Positions 26,579-33,916 of a DNA stretch of 64,000 nucleotides are shown here, piece after piece; positions within the stretch are counted from its first letter, which is position 1, and the number at the start of each line of letters is the position of its first letter. The position numbers and the translations under genes are program-made. Below the pieces are notes generated by a model. It was given only the letters and a program-made list of their open reading frames with translations. It did no database searches and had not been told where the DNA came from. Origin of the DNA: Pelagimonas varians (lineage in GTDB: Bacteria > Pseudomonadota > Alphaproteobacteria > Rhodobacterales > Rhodobacteraceae); assembly GCF_003208435.1 (NCBI RefSeq), contig NZ_QKMF01000012.1:1-64000 (forward strand). Direction: 5' to 3'.

Positions 26579-26944
26579 TTAGTGCAAGGAGCCGGAGACC
26601 GGCTCCAACGCCACGACACACGCCGGTTCATGCGCCAAATGCTCTGAACCGTCGGTTTTCGCATAGGCCAATAGCTCTGCGATATCTTGCCCTTCGGCGA
26701 CATCGCCAAACAGATAGCAACCGGCCTGCGAGCCATAGTAAGCCGCTGTGCACGTTTCCGGGCAGCCAGACAGCGTAACCTGCCCCGATATCTCGAACTC
26801 CGGCCCAAGGCTGGTTCCCGCTGCCGAAATGCCTGCCTGCAAGCGCTTCAGCATCTCATACCCTGCCGAACAGAATCCGCCGCGAATCTTACATCCGGTG
26901 CAAATCGTCATTCGAAAAGGGGTGTGGTTTAGGGGTTTGGTCAT
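26579..26944 (-). CDS. DUF1636-family cysteine-rich metal-binding protein
   Basis: The product has 121 residues. Cysteines come as ICTGCKIRGGFC at the N-terminus, LSGCPETCTAAYYG in the middle, and GCYLFGDV, the layout of DUF1636. The family is often encoded with cobalamin genes and is thought to bind a metal or cobalt compound. Its start is preceded by a 5' leader with a cobalamin riboswitch, so it should be repressed when B12 is plentiful. No other gene shares the transcript downstream. Confidence 0.8.
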   Translation of the reverse strand: MTKPLNHTPFRMTICTGCKIRGGFCSAGYEMLKRLQAGISAAGTSLGPEFEISGQVTLSGCPETCTAAYYGSQAGCYLFGDVAEGQDIAELLAYAKTDGSEHLAHEPACVVALEPVSGSLH

Positions 26945-27065
26945 CAGGTCGCCCTCCGCGCCAGTTGGCAGGGAAGAAAAAGCCTGTTGGTTCAATGGCT
27001 GTGGCCACAGTGTTCATTATCGCAAGCCTTTCCCGGATCGCCCCGCCCGAGTTACGTTTCAGTTG

Positions 27066-27236
27066 CGATGGCAGGTCTCCTGACTTGCGGATCAATGCGC
27101 GCCTGCTCCTTCCCAAAACCGCACCTTTTCTTGGTTCGGCGTCAGTGGATTAGCAGACATGCTCTTCGCTTACAGTTGCGGGGGCAGTCCCGGAATTGGC
27201 CCAATATCAGGCCGCACCGTGTTCCCTATTCTTTCA
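27066..27236 (-). ncRNA. Cobalamin (B12) riboswitch
   Basis: Read on the minus strand, the leader begins near AGGGAACACGGTGC (27226-27213), then has the B12-box-like CCGGGACTGCCCCCGCAACT (27191-27172) followed by GTAAGCGAAGAGCATGTCTG. It closes with CCGCAAGTCAGGAGACCTGC (27090-27071). These are the conserved blocks of the class I cobalamin riboswitch in the right order. The DUF1636 gene starts about 120 bases downstream. Confidence 0.93.
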
Positions 27237-27356
27237 GGCCAACCGGCTGGCGGACATGAAACCATCATCTGCAAGGTGCCCAATTCTGCGGGACAAGTCA
27301 AACACCTGCGCGACAGTTTCCAGCTCCAAACCGCCATCTCGATCGTCCAGAAATAG

Positions 27357-27390
27357 CAAAAACCGCGCCAAGGTTTCCCTCGCGCGGCTT
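27357..27390 (-). terminator. Terminator after rpmG
   Basis: CCGCGC (27363-27368) and GCGCGG (27382-27387) form a stem with an inner GG/CC extension. In the minus direction five Ts follow (27362-27358). Confidence 0.65.
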
Positions 27391-27421
27391 GCATCTTTGG
27401 AAAATCCAAAAGAAAGAAAGC

Positions 27422-27589
27422 TTACTTAATTTTGCCTTCTTTATACTCAACGTGCTTGCGCACAACCGGGTCGTACTTTTTCACAACCATTTTTTCGGTC
27501 ATGGTACGGGCATTTTTCTTGGTCACGTAGAAGTGGCCGGTGCCTGCGGTCGAGTTCAGGCGGATCTTGATTGTGGTAGGCTTCGCCAT
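27422..27589 (-). CDS. rpmG: 50S ribosomal protein bL33
   Basis: The product has 55 residues: [20 protein letters not shown], then [20 protein letters not shown] and a lysine-rich tail. It lacks the zinc-binding CxxC pairs, so it is the zinc-free (C-) form. The minus-strand frame extends upstream, but ATG at 27589 with GGAGAC is the ribosomal protein start. Confidence 0.97.
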   Translation of the reverse strand: MAKPTTIKIRLNSTAGTGHFYVTKKNARTMTEKMVVKKYDPVVRKHVEYKEGKIK

Positions 27590-27772
27590 GGGTCGTCTCC
27601 TGCAACGATGGGCGTGTGCCCACGTAAAATCTTGAATTTGTCTTTTACTGCCCCCCTGCCCCAAGTCAACCGCTTGCGGACAGATTCCTTATCAGAATTT
27701 GGTCATTCCACCGCATTGCGGCCAGTTTGTGCCCAGCCTAGCGTCTGAGCGTCCCAAATGTCGGAGTTTTCC

Positions 27773-28132
27773 ATGCCCAAAACGCTCTTTTCCACCACAC
27801 TGGCCCTGATGCTGCTGACCACCAGTGCGTTGGCACAGGACTTTGACCGTATTGATTCTGAGCCCGAATTTCGCGCCCTTGCCTTGGATAAAACCCTGTA
27901 TCTGGGGGACACACAGGTCACCGTGCACGACAAAGGCGCGATGACAGTTGTTTTCAAGGGCAAGGAAATCACCGGAACATGGCAATGGGAAGACGGCTTT
28001 TTCTGCCGCATCCTAAAAAGCTATTCGACCAAAGCAGATTGCCAGCTGTGGGAATATGATGGCACCGATTTTCGCATCGCCCGCGACAAAGGCAATGGCC
28101 AGGCCTTCGTCTATACTGTGCAACCGGAATAA
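27773..28132 (+). CDS. Small secreted cysteine-containing protein (relative of 23435-23842)
   Basis: The product has 119 residues. A signal peptide (MPKTLFSTTLALMLLTTSAL then AQD) leads into LDKTLYLGDTQVTVHDKGAM, GTWQWEDGFFCRIL, ADCQLWEYDG and a final QAFVYTV strand. The pattern parallels the protein at 23435-23842 (KTLY.G, G.W, C, C). The stop lies 3 bases before the 3' end of the converging rnpB RNA. Function is unknown. Confidence 0.7.
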   Translation: MPKTLFSTTLALMLLTTSALAQDFDRIDSEPEFRALALDKTLYLGDTQVTVHDKGAMTVVFKGKEITGTWQWEDGFFCRILKSYSTKADCQLWEYDGTDFRIARDKGNGQAFVYTVQPE

Positions 28133-28134
28133 GC

Positions 28135-28556
28135 GCGCGGAAGGCCTATAAGCCGGATTTTGTCCCCCTTCGGTTGCCCTAAGGATCGACGACCATTCAT
28201 CTGGGCCATGCGTTGCCACATGGCTCTTGCTGCCAACCCGAACCTCTCAGGCCAAAGCTGCCCTGCCCCGATATCCCCCGAAGGGGATCAGACGAACGCG
28301 AGGTTCCTATTTGGCATTGCTCCTTGGTGGGGCTTGCCATGCGGGGACTGTTGCCAGCCCCCCGGTGGGCTCTTACCCCACCGTTTCACCCTTACCGCAC
28401 CATGTGATCCCTTGGCGAACCTCAGGCATGGCGGGCGGTTTGTTTTCTGTGGCGCTTTCCGTCAGGTTGCCCTGCCCGGGCGTTACCCGGCACCGATGCT
28501 TTGCTGAGTCCGGACTTTCCTCACCCTTGCAGGTGCGGCCGTCCAGCCTTCCGCGC
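28135..28556 (-). ncRNA. rnpB: RNase P RNA (class A)
   Basis: About 422 nt. The ends pair as helix P1: 28546-28556 and 28135-28145 are an 11-bp exact complement. In RNA order it has GGACGGCCGCACCTGCAAGG, the universally conserved GAGGAAAGTCCGGACTC (P4 region), GGGTAACGCCCGGGCAGG, GTGCGGTAAGGGTGAAACGG, and ends with CCGGCTTATAGG. It is the catalytic RNA that matures tRNA 5' ends. Confidence 0.95.
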
Positions 28557-28562
28557 TTGGCT

Positions 28563-28591
28563 GCCCTACCTGCGCCCGCTAGGCGCGTCAA
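28563..28591 (-). promoter_or_regulatory. rnpB: rnpB promoter
   Basis: On the minus strand TTGACG (28591-28586) is followed after 17 bases by TAGGGC (28568-28563), and the P1 helix begins about 7 bases later at 28556. Spacing and position fit a sigma-70 promoter. Confidence 0.65.
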
Positions 28592-28721
28592 TCCCCAAGA
28601 CCAATCCAAATCAGCGCGTCTGATCGCCGACCCGAGGACGCCGCTCATAGCGCGGCAGGACGAGAAAGCAAGAGCGCCGCAAGGCGCACCTTTTTTGACA
28701 GCGTCAATCGCCCCGCACGCG

Positions 28722-29432
28722 TTAGCGCAAGACCAGCGGCTGCCGAAGCCACTCGCGCAGCACCTCAACAACCTGTTCCGGCTGTTCAAGCGGCGGTAAA
28801 TGCCCCGCGTCGTCAATCACACTCAGCGTGGCGCCTGGAATCAGCTCAGCCAAAAATGTATGGCGCTTCAACGGCCAGATCACGTCTTGAACACCACAAA
28901 TAATCTGCGTTGGCACAGCGATCTTGCGCAACGTGGTTTGTTGATCCCGGCGGCGCTGCATCGCACGTGCCTGACGCACATAACAGTCAGATCCTAACCC
29001 CTGCGCCATATCGGCTACCAAAGCCAAAATCTCGGTCCGGTGCGGGCTCATGGCCAAATCTGATTGTTTGATTTCCTCGGCCATCACTTCACTCAGTTTG
29101 CCGGTGCGCGCCCGAATGATCAAAGGGTCACGCGCCGCCGCTTGCTGCGGCGTATCGGCCAGCGGGGTGGTATCCATCAGTGCCAATCGCGATACACGGT
29201 CCGGTGCCCGCCGAATAACCTCAAGCGCAACAATCCCGCCCATTCCAAGCCCCGCCAGTGCAAACCGTTTGGGCAAAACATCCAGCAATCCCGATGCGAT
29301 TTCTTCTATCCGTTCGCCATGGGTTATGGGTGCAGTCATCACAGCGTGATCGCGCGATAGATCTGCTATCAAAGGTCCGAACAGCCGTGCATCACACATC
29401 ATGGCTGGTAAAAACACGACAGGTTCACGCAT
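28722..29432 (-). CDS. Alpha/beta hydrolase-fold protein with a substituted nucleophile
   Basis: The product has 236 residues. The fold is clear: VVFLPAMMCDARLFGPLIAD at the N-terminus, the elbow LAGLGMGGIVALEV, the acid region ICGVQDVIWPL and the histidine in DDAGHLPPLEQPEQV. The elbow reads G-L-G-M-G, with Gly where GxSxG enzymes have the nucleophilic Ser, so ordinary ester or peptide hydrolysis is unlikely unless another residue substitutes. Because the acid and His are kept, recent loss or a different chemistry are both possible. It is an isolated minus-strand gene upstream of rnpB. Confidence 0.75.
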   Translation of the reverse strand: MREPVVFLPAMMCDARLFGPLIADLSRDHAVMTAPITHGERIEEIASGLLDVLPKRFALAGLGMGGIVALEVIRRAPDRVSRLALMDTTPLADTPQQAAARDPLIIRARTGKLSEVMAEEIKQSDLAMSPHRTEILALVADMAQGLGSDCYVRQARAMQRRRDQQTTLRKIAVPTQIICGVQDVIWPLKRHTFLAELIPGATLSVIDDAGHLPPLEQPEQVVEVLREWLRQPLVLR

Positions 29433-29532
29433 CGATAAGTTTTTCCTTTTCGCAAGCAGGCCAAGACCCGATTGCGCGCTCGATTGCCTTTGGGCCGCAC
29501 CCTACCAGACGCACAGGCAATGGGAAGATGCC

Positions 29533-29566
29533 AAAGAAAAACGAGACGCATTTCTGCGCCTCGTTT
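29533..29566 (-). terminator. Terminator after the LysM-SBP genes
   Basis: AAACGAGACGCA (29539-29550) and TGCGCCTCGTTT (29555-29566) pair with one mismatch. In the minus direction the stem is followed by T-rich sequence (29540-29533). Confidence 0.7.
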
Positions 29567-29592
29567 CAATCATTTGACCGGTTTGTGCCCGA

Positions 29593-30633
29593 TTATTGAT
29601 CCAGCTTGTCCCAGAAATACTTCAGATGCTTGTTCACCACTTGATTATACCGGTCGGACTGGCGCAACTCGGCCAATCCAGCGTTGAAACGATACATCAT
29701 TGTGGTGCCCCGCCAATGACGCTTTGAGATAATCATATGCATGGTTTGCACAGAAAGAGGCCGTGTCAGCGGTTCAATTTCGCCGCGCAGGCCCATCTGA
29801 TCCACCATGTGCGCTCCGTTGAACACATTGGCTGAAACCGCATCGACTTCGCCCGCCATCAAGGCTTCAAAACAGCCTTTGAACTCATTGCGGCGCTCCA
29901 GATTGATCAAGCCTTTGGACAACCACTGGCGGTCCTGACTGTCGAGATCATGCACAAACTGTCCAGCGGCGCGGCAAATCGTTTTGCCATGAATGTCGCC
30001 GTCTTGTTCCCACTTGAATTCTTGCCCCTTGCGCACCCACAGCAATACCAAAATCTCAACCACTGGGTCCGAGAAATGGAAGTTTGCGCAGCGCGGCTCT
30101 TCTGGGGTTTCCTCGCAGTTTGGTTTGAACCAAGGAAAGCCCATATCATAGGTCTTTTCATCCAACATCGGGAAGAGCTGTTTTGACCAATCCTGTTCAA
30201 AGGTCACAGAATACTTCACCGGATTGGGTGTTTCTTCCATCACCGCATGCACCAGTTCGGTTGTCATGCCTTGGCCCAGCCAGTTCAGATCGGAAAACGG
30301 CGGGCGCCCCGTGCCGGTCAAAAGCTTGATCTCTGCTTCTCCCTCGGACACGTGGTACGGGGTCACCTCGGCCGCGGCGACCGCTTCTTGACCCGGAATA
30401 CACGGAATGGTCAGCACATCTCCGGGGTTGATTTGAAACACGCTGGTTTGCAGCATTTCTTGGTTCGCATAATAGATCAGCGTCCACTTTTCAGGATCGC
30501 CAAAGCGCTGTTCTGCAATACTGAACACGGTTTCGCCGGGCCGAACCGTGTAGGTTTCGGCGGGGCAATCCTGCGCTGCGGCCGCCAGTGGCGACAGCAA
30601 CGCAGCAAGGGACAAAAGAAGACGCTTCATCAT
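29593..30633 (-). CDS. LysM plus SBP3-type solute-binding fusion protein, paralogue 1
   Basis: The product has 346 residues. A signal peptide (MMKRLLLSLAALLSPLAAAA) precedes a LysM domain (residues 24-80: TYTVRPGETVFSIAEQRFGD then QINPGDVLTIPC), a linker, and a periplasmic binding-protein-like domain (residues 100-346) with GFPWFKPNC, RCANFHFSDPVVEIL, GKTICRAAG and a DAVSANVF segment. Six cysteines align with those of the two neighbouring paralogues and probably form disulfides. It begins immediately after paralogue 2, so the two are cotranscribed. It is the most divergent of the three. No ABC permease or ATPase is near. Confidence 0.8.
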   Translation of the reverse strand: MMKRLLLSLAALLSPLAAAAQDCPAETYTVRPGETVFSIAEQRFGDPEKWTLIYYANQEMLQTSVFQINPGDVLTIPCIPGQEAVAAAEVTPYHVSEGEAEIKLLTGTGRPPFSDLNWLGQGMTTELVHAVMEETPNPVKYSVTFEQDWSKQLFPMLDEKTYDMGFPWFKPNCEETPEEPRCANFHFSDPVVEILVLLWVRKGQEFKWEQDGDIHGKTICRAAGQFVHDLDSQDRQWLSKGLINLERRNEFKGCFEALMAGEVDAVSANVFNGAHMVDQMGLRGEIEPLTRPLSVQTMHMIISKRHWRGTTMMYRFNAGLAELRQSDRYNQVVNKHLKYFWDKLDQ

Positions 30634-31728
30634 TTAGAACTCTGCCCAAATGCGGGTCATGTGTTCGTCGATGATCCGTTGATAGGTTCCATTTTCTTTG
30701 ATCATGGCGAGGCCTTTCTCAAATTCTGCCAACAATGCTGGCCCATTGGGGTGTGATTTGTGAACAACCATATGGTTGCCATCGACTGAAATGGGCTGCC
30801 CCTGTGCGATCTGCACTTGGTCTTGCAGTCCCATTTCCTTTATTTTCTTGCGGCCGGTGAATTCATTCAGCACCGCGCCGTCAACTTTGCCTTCGGCCAA
30901 GAGATCAAAGCAATCCGCCGGACTGTCACCGATGTGCAGCGTGATATGCTTGTCTTTCAGCCAGTTGCGGCCATTTTGATCAAAGATATACGTCGAATAG
31001 CCCTTGGGGCGGCACAGGGTTTTGCCCTGTAAATCGGCATCCGTTGTAAAGGTGATCGGCTGCGTTTTATTTACAAACAGCAGCATCAAGACTTCGAACA
31101 TGGACTCCGAAAACCGCAGGTTTGCGCAGCGATACGTTTCGGGGTCGGCGTCGCAATCAGGCTTAAACCAAGGGAATCCGATATCCAGCAGCGCATTCGA
31201 CAAGAGCGGTTCGTGGTGCGACGACCAGTCATTGACCCAGTGCACGGCATAGCCCTGCGCCGGATTCGCCGCCTTCATTGCTTCTTCCACCACATCAGCC
31301 AGAATCCCGCCCTTGGGCAGGCCACGATCGGTAAACGGCGCAAAGTCGTCCCCGGTCAAAATGTTGATCTTTTTGCGGGTCGCCGCATTGCCCGGAGCCA
31401 CAACCAAGGGCGCTGCCGGCACAGCTGCTGCTGCCTCGATCACCGCAACGGAAGTCCCGCCCTTCAGGCCGGTTGGCATGCCGCCAATACAGGCCATACG
31501 CAGCTTCATTCCGACGCGGATATTGTTCGGGTTTGACCCGATTTTATCGTTGTTGTTGCCATGGATAGATGTCCATTGGCCAACATTCTTGTACAACTTG
31601 TCTGCAATCAAAGACAGGCTGTCGCCGCGCTGTACAGTATATTCTCCACCGCAGGTCTCTTGCGCAGAGGCCGACATAGAGCTGGCAACAATGGCAGAGG
31701 CCACAAGCGCACTTAGGCGTTTTAGCAT
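30634..31728 (-). CDS. LysM plus SBP3-type solute-binding fusion protein, paralogue 2
   Basis: The product has 364 residues. After a signal peptide (LKRLSALVASAIVASSMSAS then AQE) the LysM domain reads ETCGGEYTVQRGDSLSLIAD and runs to MACIGGMPTG. An Ala/Pro linker leads to the binding domain: LTGDDFAPFTDRGLPKGGIL, IGFPWFKPDCDADPETYRCA, FSESMFEVLMLLFVNK, GKTLCRPKG, VDGAVLNEFTGRKKIKEMGL, and the ending DEHMTRIWAEF. It shares CGG.Y and GGMP.GL.GGT with paralogue 3. ATG at 31728 was preferred over 31743 because it starts the signal peptide. Confidence 0.8.
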   Translation of the reverse strand: MLKRLSALVASAIVASSMSASAQETCGGEYTVQRGDSLSLIADKLYKNVGQWTSIHGNNNDKIGSNPNNIRVGMKLRMACIGGMPTGLKGGTSVAVIEAAAAVPAAPLVVAPGNAATRKKINILTGDDFAPFTDRGLPKGGILADVVEEAMKAANPAQGYAVHWVNDWSSHHEPLLSNALLDIGFPWFKPDCDADPETYRCANLRFSESMFEVLMLLFVNKTQPITFTTDADLQGKTLCRPKGYSTYIFDQNGRNWLKDKHITLHIGDSPADCFDLLAEGKVDGAVLNEFTGRKKIKEMGLQDQVQIAQGQPISVDGNHMVVHKSHPNGPALLAEFEKGLAMIKENGTYQRIIDEHMTRIWAEF

Positions 31729-31893
31729 AGGTTCTTTCCCCAAAATCCCGTTAACAAATGGTCGCCCATGTGGTGGCGGGGGTCAACGGCCTACCTAGGG
31801 ATTGTGGTCAGGCCTATAGATACAAAGGGTTTTCGAGTATTTTGCCGGCTACAGATGCCGCTCTTTCAGGAAAATGGGCTATCTGACAGCGAC

Positions 31894-31907
31894 TTATCCA
31901 CAGAATC
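31894..31907. promoter_or_regulatory. TTATCCACAGAATC element upstream of paralogue 2
   Basis: This 14-bp sequence contains a perfect DnaA-box consensus (TTATCCACA) 165 bases upstream of the paralogue 2 start. The same 14 bp occurs 167 bases upstream of paralogue 3. Confidence 0.55.
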
Positions 31908-31971
31908 GAATTGATGAAACGGGGCGACGGGTTCGGCTTCCCATCGCCCTGCTCAGGCTTTAAATCGTGGG

Positions 31972-33087
31972 TTACAAACCTGCCCAAATGCTCGACATAT
32001 GTTTGTCGATGACACTCAGGTATTGGCCGCTTTCGCGCATTTCACCAAGGCTACGATTAAAGGACGAGATAATCTGATTGGCCTGCGGGTTGGATTTATG
32101 CGCCACAGCGTGCAGGCCTTCAATCGCCAAGGGGCGGCTGAGCTGCAATTCGACCTGACTGGAAACACCCATATCCTTGGACACGATCCGACCGGTGAAT
32201 TCGTTCATAGCCACCGCGTCTGTAGTCCCGGCGATCAGGCGCGAAAAGCAATCCTCAGCAGTTTGCGGCATCTGCAAACGGGCCCCTACGCGGGTCAAGA
32301 AATCAGCGCCTTGCCCGTTGCGACCGGCAGCCTGATGGCCCAAAGGTGCGCACACACGCATGCCGTCCAGATCAGCCTCAGAGCGATAAGTGACCCCGCT
32401 GCCTTTTTTGGTGAACAGCACCACCAACATTTCAAACATCGGTTCGGAATAAACAAAATCGGTGCAAAGGCGGGTGTTGCCCGCGACGTCGCAATCCGGT
32501 TTGCGCCAAGGGAAAGCAAGATCAACCATGCCTTCGGACAGCATAGGATCAAGGTGGACCGAGCGGTCATTGACCCAATAGAACTTGTGCTTGCCCAAGT
32601 CATCAGACGCGACAACAACCCGATTGACCAGATCTGTGATCAAACCCGAGTTTAACTGCAAACGATTGGTAAAGGGGCGGAAATCGTCTCCGGCCAACAG
32701 TTTGAGCTCAATGTCCTGGCTGCGGCGCTGTGCGGCGCGCTGGCGATCTTCAGGCTTGTCGGTTGTTACCGGTGTGGTTCCGGTGACGGCCGCCAGTTTC
32801 ACGGAATCCAGCGGCGTACCACCTTCTAGACCAAGCGGCATACCATCAATGCAAGGAATGCGGTATTCGTGTCCTACACGGATGCTATCAGGGCTGCTTA
32901 TCTTACTGATATTATTCCGGTAAATAACGGTCCACTGGCTGACATCCTTGTACAAATAATCAGCAATCAATGACAGTGAATCGCCGCTGCGGACCTTATA
33001 GACCCCGCCGCATGTTTCCTCGGCCAAAGCGGCCCCCATGCTGGCAGTCCATAGCGTCGCCGCCAACGCCAAAGCGCGTTTCTTCAT
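31972..33087 (-). CDS. LysM plus SBP3-type solute-binding fusion protein, paralogue 3
   Basis: The product has 371 residues. The signal peptide (MKKRALALAATLWTASMGAA) is followed by LysM (TCGGVYKVRSGDSLSLIADY to RIPCIDGMPLGLEGGT), a charged linker with DKPEDRQRAAQRRSQ, and the binding domain: LLAGDDFRPFTNRLQLNSGL, LAFPWRKPDCDVAGNTRLCT, YSEPMFEMLVVLFTKKG, VCAPLGHQ, DAVAMNEFTGRIVSKDMGV and DKHMSSIWAGL. It is close to paralogue 2 along its whole length. It has its own 243-bp downstream gap before paralogue 2, which contains a second copy of the upstream region. Confidence 0.8.
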   Translation of the reverse strand: MKKRALALAATLWTASMGAALAEETCGGVYKVRSGDSLSLIADYLYKDVSQWTVIYRNNISKISSPDSIRVGHEYRIPCIDGMPLGLEGGTPLDSVKLAAVTGTTPVTTDKPEDRQRAAQRRSQDIELKLLAGDDFRPFTNRLQLNSGLITDLVNRVVVASDDLGKHKFYWVNDRSVHLDPMLSEGMVDLAFPWRKPDCDVAGNTRLCTDFVYSEPMFEMLVVLFTKKGSGVTYRSEADLDGMRVCAPLGHQAAGRNGQGADFLTRVGARLQMPQTAEDCFSRLIAGTTDAVAMNEFTGRIVSKDMGVSSQVELQLSRPLAIEGLHAVAHKSNPQANQIISSFNRSLGEMRESGQYLSVIDKHMSSIWAGL

Positions 33088-33254
33088 GAGTCTTTCCCCC
33101 TACTCGTGCCGTCCCCTTCTCCCGAGAGTTCAGCACCGCAAGCGTCGCTTATCTTGTGGCAGCGGTCAACAGTTCCACTACGGAGTGTGGTTCCCCCATA
33201 GGTTTCAAAGGCTTCCTTTGGTTAACGCAAGGGAAGTCAGGATAAATGGGGGAG

Positions 33255-33268
33255 TTATCCACAGAATC
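33255..33268. promoter_or_regulatory. TTATCCACAGAATC element upstream of paralogue 3
   Basis: This is the second exact copy of the 14-bp element at 31894-31907, in the same orientation, 167 bases upstream of the paralogue 3 start. Flanking sequence (TCAGGATAAATGGG) also resembles that of the first copy (TCAGGAAAATGGG). Confidence 0.55.
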
Positions 33269-33286
33269 ACTGCGCTGTATCCGAAT

Positions 33287-33916
33287 CTATTGCGACCGCG
33301 CCAAAAGAAGCGAAAAGCCGTTGCAGTTGGGATCGTTGGGCACAAAATCTTCGACCTCAGCGCCACCTGCTTGTAAAAGCGTGGTGTATTCAACCAGCGC
33401 CAAAGACGCGCTGTATATTGTATCGCTTCCAACGCGGCCGGTCACTTCGCCTTCGTCCGGGCCAACGGTCAGCAGCAACCGACCACCCGGTGCAAGGTGA
33501 CGTGCAATGGCGGGAACTGCCAGCCGCTGTTCGTCCGGCTTCAGGTGAAAAAAGCTGCCCCAGCCGATGATTGCCTCAAACCTCTGGTTCAGTTTTAGCT
33601 GCCGCATATCCGCCTGTACCGCCCGCGCCTGTGGCAAACGACCCGAAAACAACGACAGCATCCGATCCGAGAAATCCGCACCGGTCACTTCGAAACCTTG
33701 CGCAACCAGCCATTCACCGATCGGAGCGCCAGCCCCGCATCCCAAGTCCAGAACCCGCCCGCCTTCGCTCACATCTTGTGTGACACGCTCAAGCCAGTTC
33801 CGCTCAAACAAAGTACGGTTGCGTCCACGGTCATATACCTCGGCCTGCCGTTGATACACGGCATGTGTTTCCCGCGACAGGGCATCTAGCCGGTCTCTTT
33901 CACGATCTGTAGCCAT
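33287..33916 (-). CDS. Class I SAM-dependent methyltransferase
   Basis: The product has 209 residues. The SAM site is VLDLGCGAGAPIGEWLVAQG followed by VTGADFSDRMLSLF, and the later motifs are AIIGWGSFFHLKPDEQ and LAPGGRLLLTVGP. The domain ends with a NDPNCNGFSLLLARS strand. The substrate is unknown. Its first 31 bases overlap the end of the upstream SnoaL-like gene, so they are cotranscribed. Confidence 0.85.
   Translation of the reverse strand: MATDRERDRLDALSRETHAVYQRQAEVYDRGRNRTLFERNWLERVTQDVSEGGRVLDLGCGAGAPIGEWLVAQGFEVTGADFSDRMLSLFSGRLPQARAVQADMRQLKLNQRFEAIIGWGSFFHLKPDEQRLAVPAIARHLAPGGRLLLTVGPDEGEVTGRVGSDTIYSASLALVEYTTLLQAGGAEVEDFVPNDPNCNGFSLLLARSQ

Noticed and set aside
28674-28687. GCGCC/GGCGC hairpin followed by a T run on the plus strand
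   Set aside because: No plus-strand gene ends there, and on the minus strand, where the hydrolase gene ends, there is no T run.
31894-33263. DnaA boxes as a replication origin
   Set aside because: Only two boxes 1.4 kb apart, no AT-rich unwinding region, and no dnaA, repABC or parAB genes in the window. A shared promoter element is the simpler reading.
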